A DNA stretch of 64,000 nt, taken from the NCBI GenBank assembly GCA_910587485.1, contig CAJUKN010000002.1, positions 182,378-246,377 on the forward strand, written 5' to 3'. Shown here piece after piece: positions 43,588 through 52,659 of the stretch. The notes under the pieces are model-generated. The model saw only the letters and a program-made list of their open reading frames with translations. It was not told the origin of the DNA and made no database searches. The translations under genes and the position numbers were made by a program. Origin of the DNA: an uncultured Lachnospira sp. GTDB lineage: Bacteria; Bacillota; Clostridia; Lachnospirales; Lachnospiraceae. The stretch's first letter is position 1; the number at the start of each line of letters is the position of its first letter.

Positions 43588-46095
43588 GTGAGAGACAATA
43601 AGGTAGAAATACTTGCTCCTGCAGGTTCTTTGGATATATGTAAGGCAGTTATCAATGCAGGTGCCGATGCAGTGTATCTTGGTGGGAATTTATTTGGAGC
43701 CAGAGCATTTGCAGGAAATCTAAATGAACAACAGGTGATTGAAGCAATTGAATATGCACATTTAAGGGGAAAATCGATTTATTTAACGGTAAATACACTC
43801 TTAAAAAACAACGAGCTTGAAGAACAATTGTTAAATTATATAATGCCCTATTATAAGGCAGGATTGGATGCAGTCATTGTTCAAGATATGGGTGTATTTA
43901 AGAAAATACATGATTTTTTCCCAGACATGCCAATACATGCCAGTACACAGATGACTATTACTGGAAGTTATGGTACTAGGCTGTTAAAAAATATGGGGGC
44001 AACTCGTGTTGTCTTAGCAAGAGAGCTTACCTTGTCTGAGATTGCATCGATTCATCAATCTTGTGATATTGAGATTGAAAGCTTTGTGCATGGCGCGTTG
44101 TGTTACTGCTATTCTGGTCAGTGTCTATTAAGCAGTATGAATGGTACAAGAAGCGGCAACAGAGGTCGTTGCGCTCAGCCATGCCGTCTGGATTATCAAG
44201 TGATGCAGCCACTTGCCAATGATAAATTAACAGATAATTGTTCATTGCAAAGAAACACATTACAATATCAAATGATAAATGATAAAGAACATGCGTATGC
44301 ACTCAGTCCAAAAGATATATGCACATTAAAGATTCTGCCAGATATTATAGAGGCAGGAGTGTATGCCCTTAAGATTGAAGGGCGTATGAAAAATGTTACC
44401 TATGCTGCCGGTGTTACTGCTATGTATAGAAAATATGTTGATATGTATTTATGTAATGGTACAACAGGGTATGAAGTGTCACAAGAAGATATCCATTATC
44501 TTATGGATATCTATAATCGGGGTGCGTTTACAACAGGATATTATAACAGTATAAAAGGCAAGGATATGATGTCAGTTACAAGACCAAATCATATGGGAAC
44601 AAAAGCATTAAAGGTAAAAGAAAATATCAATGGACGAGTAACTTTTCAGGCGTTAAGAGCCATTAATAAGCAAGATGTATTTGAGATTGATTCCAACTAT
44701 TCGTTTTCAAGTGGAGAAGATGTCCATAAGAATGATACCTTTGTTGTTAATTTACCTAAAAAATATAATCTTTTTAAAGGACGTGTAATTTACAGAACAA
44801 AAAATGCAGTAATTACGAATGATGTTGAACAACATTATGTAAAGAATATGGTTAATGGAAAAACAAAGATTGATATGACATTGTTTGCAGAGTGCGACAA
44901 CGTAATAACGCTTGAACTTTCTGCGTTAGGACAGACTGTTTATGTCACAGGCGGCAAGATACAAAAAGCGTTAAAAAATGTATCCGATGAAAAAATGTGC
45001 ATAGAAAAATTGTCAAAATTGGGAAATTCGCCATTTATTGCAGGTGATATAAAAATTGTAATAAAAGGTGATGTGTTTATACCATCCAGTCAGCTTAATG
45101 AGATAAGACGTGATGGTATTGCTGCGTTGTGTACAGCCCTTATTAAAGAAAAACAAAGGTCGTTTAATGAGCAAAATATAAAGTCTAATGCTTTTGTTGT
45201 TTGTGAGAATAAAAATTATTTTATACCAAAACAAAAAATAATGGATTTCTTACCAGATAGGAAAAATAATTGTGTAATCAGTGTGTCCAATATGATGGCT
45301 TGTCATTCTATTTTAACAGTAGATAAAAGGGGCTATTTTCAAGAAATTTATATGGATTATAGTATTTGTGAGACCAACAAAGGTTGGGATATAATAGACC
45401 AATTAAGAGCTGATGGCAGACATATAGCGATAGCACTTTCTTATATGACAACACAAGAACAGCTTTATTCTTGTAAAGCATTGATAGAGACGGCATGTAA
45501 ACATAATATCAATACCTTTGTTGTCCGAAATCTTGAACAGATAGGTTTATTGTCTGAAATAGCAAAACAGTCTGCTTTATCTATAAAAGTAAGATTGGAG
45601 GCAAATTTGTATTGTTGGAACAGTGAGGCTGTATTGCAGTTTATAAAAATAGTTTCTGAGAGTGGATTGTGGCTTGAAAGGATAACATTTCCTTATGAAT
45701 TAAATATAAATGAGATAGCACAGGTTGATTGGAACATTCCAGTTGAATGTATCGTCTATGGCAGAGTTCCAGTTATGATTTCTAAACAGTGCGTTAAAAA
45801 GACATATGGTATGTGTGATAGGGGTAATAAAACAGTTTATCTCAATAAAGATATGCCTGTGTCATGCAGATGTAAAGAATGTTATAATATTATATGGAGT
45901 TCTAAAGTCTTAGATTTAACCAGTCATTTTGATAAAATAGATATGATAAAACCGGATTATATACGATATGATATGCCAGAGGTATGTATGAATAAGGATT
46001 CTTATAACCGATTGTTAAAATGGATATTGAATAAAAATGAAATAGATAGTGATGATATAAAATGGACAGGACATTTTATAAATAAAGTGGATTAA
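43588..46095 (+). CDS. Large U32-family peptidase-like protein
   Basis: 835 residues; GTG start behind GAGGGG. The U32 core (residues ~5-300) has ILAPAGSLDICKAVINAGAD, HASTQMTI and the signature ESFVHGALCYCYSGQCLLSS, with cysteines that in related RlhA/TrhP proteins coordinate an Fe-S cluster for RNA hydroxylation. The long C-terminal half (DUF3656-like plus a second barrel with CRCKECYN) is typical of the large Firmicutes form. Despite the name, an RNA-modifying role is more likely than proteolysis. Coupled to zapA. Confidence 0.88.
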   Translation: MRDNKVEILAPAGSLDICKAVINAGADAVYLGGNLFGARAFAGNLNEQQVIEAIEYAHLRGKSIYLTVNTLLKNNELEEQLLNYIMPYYKAGLDAVIVQDMGVFKKIHDFFPDMPIHASTQMTITGSYGTRLLKNMGATRVVLARELTLSEIASIHQSCDIEIESFVHGALCYCYSGQCLLSSMNGTRSGNRGRCAQPCRLDYQVMQPLANDKLTDNCSLQRNTLQYQMINDKEHAYALSPKDICTLKILPDIIEAGVYALKIEGRMKNVTYAAGVTAMYRKYVDMYLCNGTTGYEVSQEDIHYLMDIYNRGAFTTGYYNSIKGKDMMSVTRPNHMGTKALKVKENINGRVTFQALRAINKQDVFEIDSNYSFSSGEDVHKNDTFVVNLPKKYNLFKGRVIYRTKNAVITNDVEQHYVKNMVNGKTKIDMTLFAECDNVITLELSALGQTVYVTGGKIQKALKNVSDEKMCIEKLSKLGNSPFIAGDIKIVIKGDVFIPSSQLNEIRRDGIAALCTALIKEKQRSFNEQNIKSNAFVVCENKNYFIPKQKIMDFLPDRKNNCVISVSNMMACHSILTVDKRGYFQEIYMDYSICETNKGWDIIDQLRADGRHIAIALSYMTTQEQLYSCKALIETACKHNINTFVVRNLEQIGLLSEIAKQSALSIKVRLEANLYCWNSEAVLQFIKIVSESGLWLERITFPYELNINEIAQVDWNIPVECIVYGRVPVMISKQCVKKTYGMCDRGNKTVYLNKDMPVSCRCKECYNIIWSSKVLDLTSHFDKIDMIKPDYIRYDMPEVCMNKDSYNRLLKWILNKNEIDSDDIKWTGHFINKVD

Positions 46096-46135
46096 AAATT
46101 TTATTAAAAAATGAAAACATTTTTAGAGGAAGATA

Positions 46136-47482
46136 ATGAGAGTTGTATTTATTGAGCTTGCAAAGTATATATTTGCCTTTTTTATTGCCTTTTATGTTGC
46201 TGCTAGCTATTATGGGGCATCGTCTCAAAATGAAAATATAAGAAAAAAAATATATATATTTCAAAATATATTGATGTTTCTGTTTCATTTGTTAGGATTT
46301 TTGCTGCTTTATCAACTAAATAGTGAAGATATTAAGTATTTAATCTTTTATTTTGCCCAATTTATTTACTTATTTGTGATTATTGTTGTTTATGATGTGT
46401 TGTATCCGAAAGCTTCAAGGTTGTTAGTAAACAACATGTGTATGTTATTATCAATTGGATTTATCATGTTGGCGCGTCTTGATTATGATAAAGCTATCAG
46501 ACAATTTGCTATCGCTATAGCAGGAACCATAGTAACATTTTTTATTCCATGGATTCTAAAAAAAATGCGCTGCCTTAAAAGTATTGGATGGGTGTATTGT
46601 GCTGTCAGTTTAGGCGTATTGGTGGCGGTACTGTTTGGCAGTGCTGTCTATGGAGCGAATTTGGTGCTTACATTAGGACCTGTTTCTATTCAGCCTAGTG
46701 AATTTGCTAAAATTTTATTTGTTATGTTTGTCGCTGCTATGTTTAATAAGGCGACCAGTATCAAACAGATTATTATTGTTACCATTATAGCAATAGTGCA
46801 TGTCGTTGTATTGGTTGTATCGAAAGATTTAGGGGCAGCATTGATATTTTTTGTTGTGTATATTATGATGTTATATGTTGCTACAAAAAAGATAGGTTTG
46901 TGTGTTGCAGGTCTTGTATCAGGAATCGCCGCTTCTGTTTTGGCATATTTTATATTTGGACATGTCAGACAAAGAGTGACTATTTGGAGAGACCCATGGA
47001 CAACGATAGACACAACAGGGTATCAGATTTGTCAATCATTGTTTGCAATCGGTATGGGTTCATGGTTTGGATATGGACTGGCACAAGGATTGCCGGGGAA
47101 AATTCCAGTAGTAGAAAAAGATTTTATGTTTTCTGCTATAACAGAAGAGTTTGGTATTATCTTTGCGGTGGCATTAATTTTGATTTGTTTAAATAATCTT
47201 ATTCTGATGATGAATATTGCTTCAAGATGTAAAACATTATTTTACAGGCTTGTGGCAGTAGGATTGGGTGTGACATATGGTTTTCAGGTATTTTTGACAG
47301 TAGGTGGTGCTATGAAGATGATACCTATGACCGGTGTAACTATGCCATTTGTCAGTTATGGAGGTAGCTCTATGGTAAGTTCTCTTATCATGTTTGCTTT
47401 GATTAATGGCATGTACAATATGAGACAAGACGAAGGTGAATTGAATGAATCAGCAGGAAAGAGCAAGAAAAACAAAAAATAA
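46136..47482 (+). CDS. FtsW/RodA-type SEDS glycosyltransferase
   Basis: 448 residues, about ten membrane helices. The SEDS signature is visible in GPVSIQPSEFAKILFVMFVA, FSAITEEFGIIFAV and TGVTMPFVSYGGSSMVSSLI. SEDS proteins polymerise peptidoglycan from lipid II together with a class B penicillin-binding protein, which is encoded by the overlapping next gene. FtsW and RodA cannot be separated safely from sequence alone; the first ~80 residues form an extra helical extension. Confidence 0.92.
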   Translation: MRVVFIELAKYIFAFFIAFYVAASYYGASSQNENIRKKIYIFQNILMFLFHLLGFLLLYQLNSEDIKYLIFYFAQFIYLFVIIVVYDVLYPKASRLLVNNMCMLLSIGFIMLARLDYDKAIRQFAIAIAGTIVTFFIPWILKKMRCLKSIGWVYCAVSLGVLVAVLFGSAVYGANLVLTLGPVSIQPSEFAKILFVMFVAAMFNKATSIKQIIIVTIIAIVHVVVLVVSKDLGAALIFFVVYIMMLYVATKKIGLCVAGLVSGIAASVLAYFIFGHVRQRVTIWRDPWTTIDTTGYQICQSLFAIGMGSWFGYGLAQGLPGKIPVVEKDFMFSAITEEFGIIFAVALILICLNNLILMMNIASRCKTLFYRLVAVGLGVTYGFQVFLTVGGAMKMIPMTGVTMPFVSYGGSSMVSSLIMFALINGMYNMRQDEGELNESAGKSKKNKK

Positions 47483-48917
47483 AAAACCCCATGATATCTA
47501 TGAAAATAGAAGAAAAAGTTTAAGAAACCATGAAACAAATGTAATTTCATTTCTTTTTATTGGATTATTCTTGACTATGGCGATATATTTGGTATATTTT
47601 AATGTGGCTGTAGCTCCTAAAATAATCAATAATCCTTATAATAAGATGATTGATACACAGCAGGATAAAGTGGTAAGAGGCAATATCTTAGCTTGTGACG
47701 GCACCGTGCTTGCAAGCACACAGATAAATGAAGAGGGCGAAGAATATCGGTATTATCCATTTTCTAATATGTACTGTCACGTTGTAGGGTTAAAAAGTGA
47801 AAAGACAGGAATTGAAGGCATTGCAAATTTTGAATTATTATCAACCGATGGGAATATAATAAAAGAGTTGGGCGCTGATTTGCAAGGAAAAAAATCCAGA
47901 GGGAATGATTGTTTGACAACATTAGTGCCAAGTCTTCAAGAAGCTGCATTTCAGGCATTAGGAGATAATAAAGGAGCAGTGATTGCAATGGAGCCTTCTA
48001 GTGGAAAAATTCTTGCAATGGTGTCAAAGCCTGATTATAATCCCAACGATGCAGCTCAAAAATATGAAGAATGGCTGTCATATGACAGTTCCGACTCTGT
48101 ATTACTCAATCGAGCAATAAAAGGCTTATATGCACCTGGTTCAACATTTAAAGTGATGACTGCCTTAGAATATATAAGAGAGAATAATGCGTATGGCAAT
48201 TTTTCTTATGAATGTGATGGGAGTGCATATGTGCAGGGAGGCACAACGATTCCATGTTTTGGTCAAACAGCACATGGCTTTGAAAACCTTACCGATGCTT
48301 TTTCTAATTCATGCAACTCAGCCTTTTCTACGATTGGCTGTCAACTGGATTTGGAAAAATTTAAAAAGACTTGTGAGGATAGCTTGTTTAATCAAAGTCT
48401 TAAAATTGGAATGGATACAAGCGACAGCAGCTTTGAGTTGAATGCAAATTCAGGGATAAGCTTGGTTCAAGAGACGGCTATTGGACAAGGAAAAACCATG
48501 ATATCACCAATACACAATCTGATGATTATATCAGCTATTGCAAATGAAGGTATTATGATGAAACCATATCTGGTTGATACCATACAGACAAGTGAAGGAA
48601 CGGTGTTAAAAAAGACACAACCTGAAAGTAGGGTGCAGATATGTACATCGGATGAAGCCTCAACAATATCCGATTTATGTAGAAGCGTTGTTATGCAAGG
48701 AACAGGCAATCTCTTTAGAAATGCATCCTATGAAGCAGCCGGAAAAACAGGAACTGCCCAGTATGACAGCAGTGATAATGCCCATTCTTGGTTTGTTGGA
48801 TTTGCACCATATGACAATCCACAAATATCCATTTGTGTTATATTGGAAGGTGGATATACAAAGGTGGCTAATGCGCAGCAGGTAGCAAAAAATGTATTGG
48901 ATGCATTTTTTGGTTGA
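47445..48917 (+). CDS. Class B penicillin-binding protein (transpeptidase)
   Basis: 490 residues. A membrane helix near residues 33-53 anchors an extracellular part. The catalytic motifs are STFK (Ser233), SCN (Ser289) and KTG (Lys434). The short N-terminal pedestal and the pairing with a SEDS gene resemble PbpA/RodA pairs of Actinobacteria and Clostridia. It crosslinks peptidoglycan strands made by its partner. The start overlaps the SEDS gene by 38 bases, so translation is coupled. No PASTA domain. Confidence 0.93.
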   Translation: MNQQERARKTKNKKPHDIYENRRKSLRNHETNVISFLFIGLFLTMAIYLVYFNVAVAPKIINNPYNKMIDTQQDKVVRGNILACDGTVLASTQINEEGEEYRYYPFSNMYCHVVGLKSEKTGIEGIANFELLSTDGNIIKELGADLQGKKSRGNDCLTTLVPSLQEAAFQALGDNKGAVIAMEPSSGKILAMVSKPDYNPNDAAQKYEEWLSYDSSDSVLLNRAIKGLYAPGSTFKVMTALEYIRENNAYGNFSYECDGSAYVQGGTTIPCFGQTAHGFENLTDAFSNSCNSAFSTIGCQLDLEKFKKTCEDSLFNQSLKIGMDTSDSSFELNANSGISLVQETAIGQGKTMISPIHNLMIISAIANEGIMMKPYLVDTIQTSEGTVLKKTQPESRVQICTSDEASTISDLCRSVVMQGTGNLFRNASYEAAGKTGTAQYDSSDNAHSWFVGFAPYDNPQISICVILEGGYTKVANAQQVAKNVLDAFFG

Positions 48918-48984
48918 TTAACTTCATACAGGGTTGTATAATGTTTTTAAGAAAGAACACGCTACATGAACCGGAGGAATTGCA

Positions 48985-49419
48985 ATGATAGAGGCAACAA
49001 GCTGTGGCGGTGTGGTAATATATAGAGGGAAGGTACTTGTATTATATAAAAAGTACAGGAATAAGTATGAAGGCTGGGTTCTACCTAAGGGTACGGTTGA
49101 GGCAAACGAATCCTTTGAAGATACTGCTATAAGAGAAGTTCGAGAGGAAGGCGGTTCAAACGCAGTTATTAAACAGTTTATTGATACTACTCAGTATACA
49201 TTCAGCACAGCAAAGGATACAGTTTATAAAAAAGTTAATTGGTTTTTAATGCAGGCGAATAGCTATTATAATAAGCCCCAAAGGGAAGAATTTTTTGAAG
49301 ATTCAGGATTTTATAAATACCATGAGGCTTATCATCTCTTGCGTTTTCCAAATGAAAAACAAATTCTTGAGAAAGCATATGAGGTGTACATTAATATGAA
49401 AAGACAAGGTGTTTGGTAA
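48985..49419 (+). CDS. Nudix hydrolase
   Basis: 144 residues. The Nudix box GTVEANESFEDTAIREVREE followed by GG matches G-x5-E-x7-RE-x-x-EE-x-G. The preceding GGWVLPKG-like start (EGWVLPKGTVE) is typical of diadenosine-polyphosphate/ADP-ribose type enzymes, but the substrate cannot be named. CGGAGG supports the ATG. The gene overlaps the next one by one base (TAATG). Confidence 0.9.
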   Translation: MIEATSCGGVVIYRGKVLVLYKKYRNKYEGWVLPKGTVEANESFEDTAIREVREEGGSNAVIKQFIDTTQYTFSTAKDTVYKKVNWFLMQANSYYNKPQREEFFEDSGFYKYHEAYHLLRFPNEKQILEKAYEVYINMKRQGVW

Positions 49420-50288
49420 TGGATTTATATAGTATTTATGGTATACTGGACGGCAATATTTATCGAGTAGATAACTATAATAGTGGTGCCAGTACAAAGA
49501 ATTTAAAGTTTGATGAAATGTTTAACAGTATGATTGATGACGACTTGGAAAATATCTTTCAAGATGTATCAAAAGAATATGGTGTTGATGTTAATTTATT
49601 AAAGGCAGTTGCGCAGGCAGAGTCTGGAATGGACCCTAACGCGACATCATGGTGTGGTGCAATGGGAATTATGCAGCTTATGCCTGCAACGGCACAAAGC
49701 TATGGGGTAACCAATCCTTACGATGCAAGACAGAGCATTACTGGAGGCGCAAAGTTATTGTCATGGCTGTTAGACGACTACAATGGCAATGTATCATTGG
49801 CGTTGGCAGGTTATAATGCTGGCTGTGGTTCTGTACAAAAATATGGCGGTGTTCCCCCATATGATGAAACCATCAACTATATACATAAGATTAACGATTT
49901 GTTAGGCGGTGCGTTGGAGGCAGATTCATGGACGATTGATGGAAGTACGAAGACCAATTTATCCAATGCAGATATGGGCATGGTGTCATACAGTGCCTAT
50001 CCAGCAGCACATTCTATAAAAATAGAAAGTAAATCAGCAGATTTACCAGATGGCAATAAATATCTTATTAGAAGAACACTTGATAATAGCAGCAAATCAA
50101 TACATAAGGAATTAAATGTTGATGGTGAAGATATATTGAAAAACCCCAACATTAATTTAATAAATGCAGCATTGTCTAATGCTGTAGAACAATCAGAGAA
50201 TACCATGCGAAGCAACACCCCATATTATTTGTATGAGCAACAGGCTTCTATTGTCAATTCGCTGATTTCAAAAATTAAAGAATTATGA
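49419..50288 (+). CDS. Lytic transglycosylase-like protein (SLT domain) without signal peptide
   Basis: 289 residues. The SLT domain (residues ~45-155) has AVAQAESGMDPNATSWCGAM with the catalytic Glu, GIMQLMPATAQSYGV, AGYNAGCGSVQKYGG and a final NYIHKI. It cleaves the glycan strand of peptidoglycan with 1,6-anhydro product. The N-terminus is not a signal peptide, so export would need another route, or the protein is released on lysis; flagellar or phage-like use is possible. The C-terminal 130 residues are unassigned. AAGGTG places the start at 49419. Confidence 0.83.
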   Translation: MDLYSIYGILDGNIYRVDNYNSGASTKNLKFDEMFNSMIDDDLENIFQDVSKEYGVDVNLLKAVAQAESGMDPNATSWCGAMGIMQLMPATAQSYGVTNPYDARQSITGGAKLLSWLLDDYNGNVSLALAGYNAGCGSVQKYGGVPPYDETINYIHKINDLLGGALEADSWTIDGSTKTNLSNADMGMVSYSAYPAAHSIKIESKSADLPDGNKYLIRRTLDNSSKSIHKELNVDGEDILKNPNINLINAALSNAVEQSENTMRSNTPYYLYEQQASIVNSLISKIKEL

Positions 50289-50301
50289 ATGGAGGGGTGA
50301 C

Positions 50302-50619
50302 ATGAAAGACCGAATAAAAGTATATTTATACAACAAGACATTTAAAGAGATTGATATGAGTGATTTTACAAAAATAACAGAGGATTTGTTTGCAGAAAGA
50401 AATGATATTGTTAAAGTGGAATTGCCAGAAGGTGTGGAAGAGATAGGAAATCACGCATTTGAAAACTGTGCAAATCTTCAGGAAGTTATTTGTCCAAACA
50501 CACTAAAAAAGATAGGTACAAAAGCATTTGCAGACTGTGTTAATTTAAAAAAAGTAGACTATGCAAAAGACGTGGAAGTAGATTCTACTGCATTTGTGGG
50601 TTGTCCTAATATGCAATAA
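50302..50619 (+). CDS. Short leucine-rich-repeat (BspA-type) protein
   Basis: 105 residues, cytoplasmic. Two to three LRR_5 units are visible: VELPEGVEEIGNHAFENCAN and VICPNTLKKIGTKAFADCVN, then STAFVGCPNM. Most BspA-type repeats are on secreted proteins; this one has no signal peptide. GGAGGGG precedes the ATG, 13 bases behind the transglycosylase gene, and a terminator follows, so it ends the operon. Probably a protein-binding module. Confidence 0.8.
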   Translation: MKDRIKVYLYNKTFKEIDMSDFTKITEDLFAERNDIVKVELPEGVEEIGNHAFENCANLQEVICPNTLKKIGTKAFADCVNLKKVDYAKDVEVDSTAFVGCPNMQ

Positions 50620-50636
50620 GTGTGTTGTGCATAAAA

Positions 50637-50693
50637 AACAGATATATTTCAGAGTGAAAGGTTCATTTCAACTGGAATATATCTGTTTTTTTG
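50637..50693 (+). terminator. Terminator
   Basis: ACAGATATATTTCAG and CTGGAATATATCTGT form a 15-bp stem with one G-U; an inner GAAAGG/TTTC pairing extends it. TTTTTTT follows. Confidence 0.85.
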
Positions 50694-50751
50694 TAAAAAA
50701 ATTATTTTTACTGGAAAGAAAAGACATGTAAAGGTCTATATATGTATTTCG

Positions 50752-50780
50752 TTGAAAAATCAGGTGATGTTTAGTATAAT
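50752..50780 (+). promoter_or_regulatory. Promoter of the C_GCAxxG_C_C gene
   Basis: TTGAAA (50752-50757), 17-base spacer and perfect TATAAT (50775-50780). The expected transcript start (~50787) leaves a leader of under 40 nt. Confidence 0.7.
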
Positions 50781-50784
50781 AATA

Positions 50785-50823
50785 GTGTGAAAAATAAAAA
50801 GCAGCGCAGAAATGAGGAAAAAT
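50785..50823 (+). promoter_or_regulatory. Short-form leader with AAGCAGCGCAGAAATGAGG motif
   Basis: GTGTGAAAAATAAAAAGCAG followed by CGCAGAAATGAGG. TGTG (50786-50789) can pair with CGCA just ahead of the Shine-Dalgarno ATGAGG. The leader starts too late to hold the distant pairing strand seen at 27614 and 41924. Confidence 0.5.
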
Positions 50824-51222
50824 ATGGATACAAGAATAGAATTGGCAGTAGATAAAAAGAAAAAAGGAATGAATTGTGCGCAGGCAGTAGCCTGTACATA
50901 TTGTGATTATGCAGGTTTAGACGAGGCTACAATGGCTGCAATCACACAATCCTTAGGAACAGGGATAGGAGGCACATTAGAGGGAACGTGTGGGGCGATT
51001 ACAGGAGCCTGTACAGTAGTTGGGCTTGCCAACAAAGAAGCAGGACGCGGCAAAGCTATGCAGGCAGCAAGATATATTGTAAATAATTTTAAACAAAGTA
51101 ATCAGACAGTTACTTGTAAGACGTTAAAAGGCGTTGACACAGGTGTTATGCTTAGAAGCTGTGAAGACTGTGTACGCGATGCAGCCAAATTTTTAGAAGA
51201 TATGTTACAAGCAAATGATTAA
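50824..51222 (+). CDS. C_GCAxxG_C_C family redox-type protein
   Basis: 132 residues. It matches this small cysteine-rich family: NCAQAVACTYC, the GTCGAITGAC motif that names it, and a C-terminal CKTLKG ... CEDCVRDAAKFLED. The conserved cysteines suggest metal or Fe-S binding or a redox role; function is unproven. An in-frame ATG at 50812 overlaps the Shine-Dalgarno, so 50824 is the likely start. It has its own promoter. Confidence 0.88.
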   Translation: MDTRIELAVDKKKKGMNCAQAVACTYCDYAGLDEATMAAITQSLGTGIGGTLEGTCGAITGACTVVGLANKEAGRGKAMQAARYIVNNFKQSNQTVTCKTLKGVDTGVMLRSCEDCVRDAAKFLEDMLQAND

Positions 51223-51294
51223 AATACAACATATATAAAGTTATAAATGATATTTTTATACAAATAAAATATATTTATCTTATTATAATATTTC

Positions 51295-51323
51295 TTGACA
51301 AAATAAGGCATGTGGGCTATGAT
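51295..51323 (+). promoter_or_regulatory. Promoter of the lysA-like gene
   Basis: TTGACA (51295-51300), 17-base spacer, TATGAT (51318-51323). Confidence 0.65.
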
Positions 51324-51359
51324 TTGTTAAGATATGTAAAAGAACAGAAATGAGGTTAA

Positions 51360-52643
51360 ATGATGGACAAAAAGAAAACATTTGTGACGTTAGAACAATT
51401 ACAAGAGATTGATAAGACCTATCCTACACCTTATCATCTCTATGATGAACAAGGAATTATTGATAATGTTTTGCGTCTTAAGGAAGCATTTTCATGGAAT
51501 AAAGGATATCGAGAATATTTTGCTGTTAAGGCAACACCAAATCCATTTATAATAAAAATATTAAAAGATTATGGCTGTGGTGTGGATTGTGCTTCTATGA
51601 CAGAGTTGATGATGGGACATGCGCTAAATTATAAGCCAGAAGAAATGATGTTTTCTTCTAATGATACACCAATAGAGGAATTTCAATATGCCAACAAAGT
51701 AGGTGCTATCATTAACCTTGATGATATTACACATATTGATGTTTTAGAGAAGGCGTTAGGCGGTCAATTGCCAGAGACAATAAGCTGCCGATACAATCCG
51801 GGCGGATATTTTAAACTTGGAACATCAGTTATGGATAATCCGGGTGATGCCAAGTATGGCATGACCCATGAACAGATTATAGAGGCATTTAAGACTTTAA
51901 AGTCAAAAGGTGTAAAGCATTTTGGTATTCATTCTTTCCTTGCCAGCAATACAGTAACCAATGAATATTATCCAACGCTTGCAAAGATATTGTTTGAACT
52001 TGCAGTAGAACTTTCAGAAAAAACGGGAGCAGATATTCGTTTTATCAATCTTTCAGGCGGTATTGGTATTCCTTATAAACCAGAGCAAAAAGCAAATGAT
52101 ATTGCAATTATTGGAGAAAATGTACACAAAGTGTATGATGAGGTCTTAACTCCTGTAGGAATGAATGATATTGCTATCTATACAGAACTTGGTCGTTATA
52201 TGTTAGGTCCTTTTGGTTGTTTGGTTACAAAAGCTATCAATGAAAAGCATATTCACAAAGAATATATAGGTGTAGATGCATGTGCGGTTCATCTTATGAG
52301 ACCAGCTATCTATAAAGCCTATCATCATATTACAGTGGCAGGCAAGGAAGATGAACCTTGCGACCATGTTTATGATATTGTTGGCTCTTTGTGTGAAAAT
52401 AACGATAAATTTGCTATTGACAGGGAACTTCCTAAAATTGATATGGGTGATTATCTGATTATTCACGATACAGGAGCGCATGGTTTTTCTATGGGTTATA
52501 ATTATAATGGAAAGCTTAAATCAGCAGAATTGTTGTTAAAGAAAGATGGAAGTGTTCAGATGATTAGAAGGGCAGAAATACCAAAGGATTATTTTGCTAC
52601 ATTTGATTTCTGTGATATTTTTGATAAATTGAATTTACAGTAA
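51360..52643 (+). CDS. lysA: Diaminopimelate decarboxylase-like enzyme
   Basis: 427 residues, fold-type III PLP enzyme. REYFAVKATPNPFIIKILKD holds the PLP lysine; FGIHSFLASN, NLSGGIGIPYKP, the ELGRYMLGPFG phosphate-binding stretch and VGSLCENNDKFA (the CESxD-type substrate site) follow. It should convert meso-diaminopimelate to lysine. The motifs deviate slightly from classical LysA (ELGRY for EPGR, GSLCENND for GPLCESxD), so a related decarboxylase is possible. ATGAGG precedes two ATG codons (51360 and 51363). Confidence 0.82.
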   Translation: MMDKKKTFVTLEQLQEIDKTYPTPYHLYDEQGIIDNVLRLKEAFSWNKGYREYFAVKATPNPFIIKILKDYGCGVDCASMTELMMGHALNYKPEEMMFSSNDTPIEEFQYANKVGAIINLDDITHIDVLEKALGGQLPETISCRYNPGGYFKLGTSVMDNPGDAKYGMTHEQIIEAFKTLKSKGVKHFGIHSFLASNTVTNEYYPTLAKILFELAVELSEKTGADIRFINLSGGIGIPYKPEQKANDIAIIGENVHKVYDEVLTPVGMNDIAIYTELGRYMLGPFGCLVTKAINEKHIHKEYIGVDACAVHLMRPAIYKAYHHITVAGKEDEPCDHVYDIVGSLCENNDKFAIDRELPKIDMGDYLIIHDTGAHGFSMGYNYNGKLKSAELLLKKDGSVQMIRRAEIPKDYFATFDFCDIFDKLNLQ

Positions 52644-52659
52644 AAGGAATAAGTTTTGT

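Noticed and set aside
43588..46095. Secreted collagenase-type peptidase role
   Set aside because: No signal peptide; the Fe-S-type cysteine motif fits the RNA-hydroxylation branch of U32 better.
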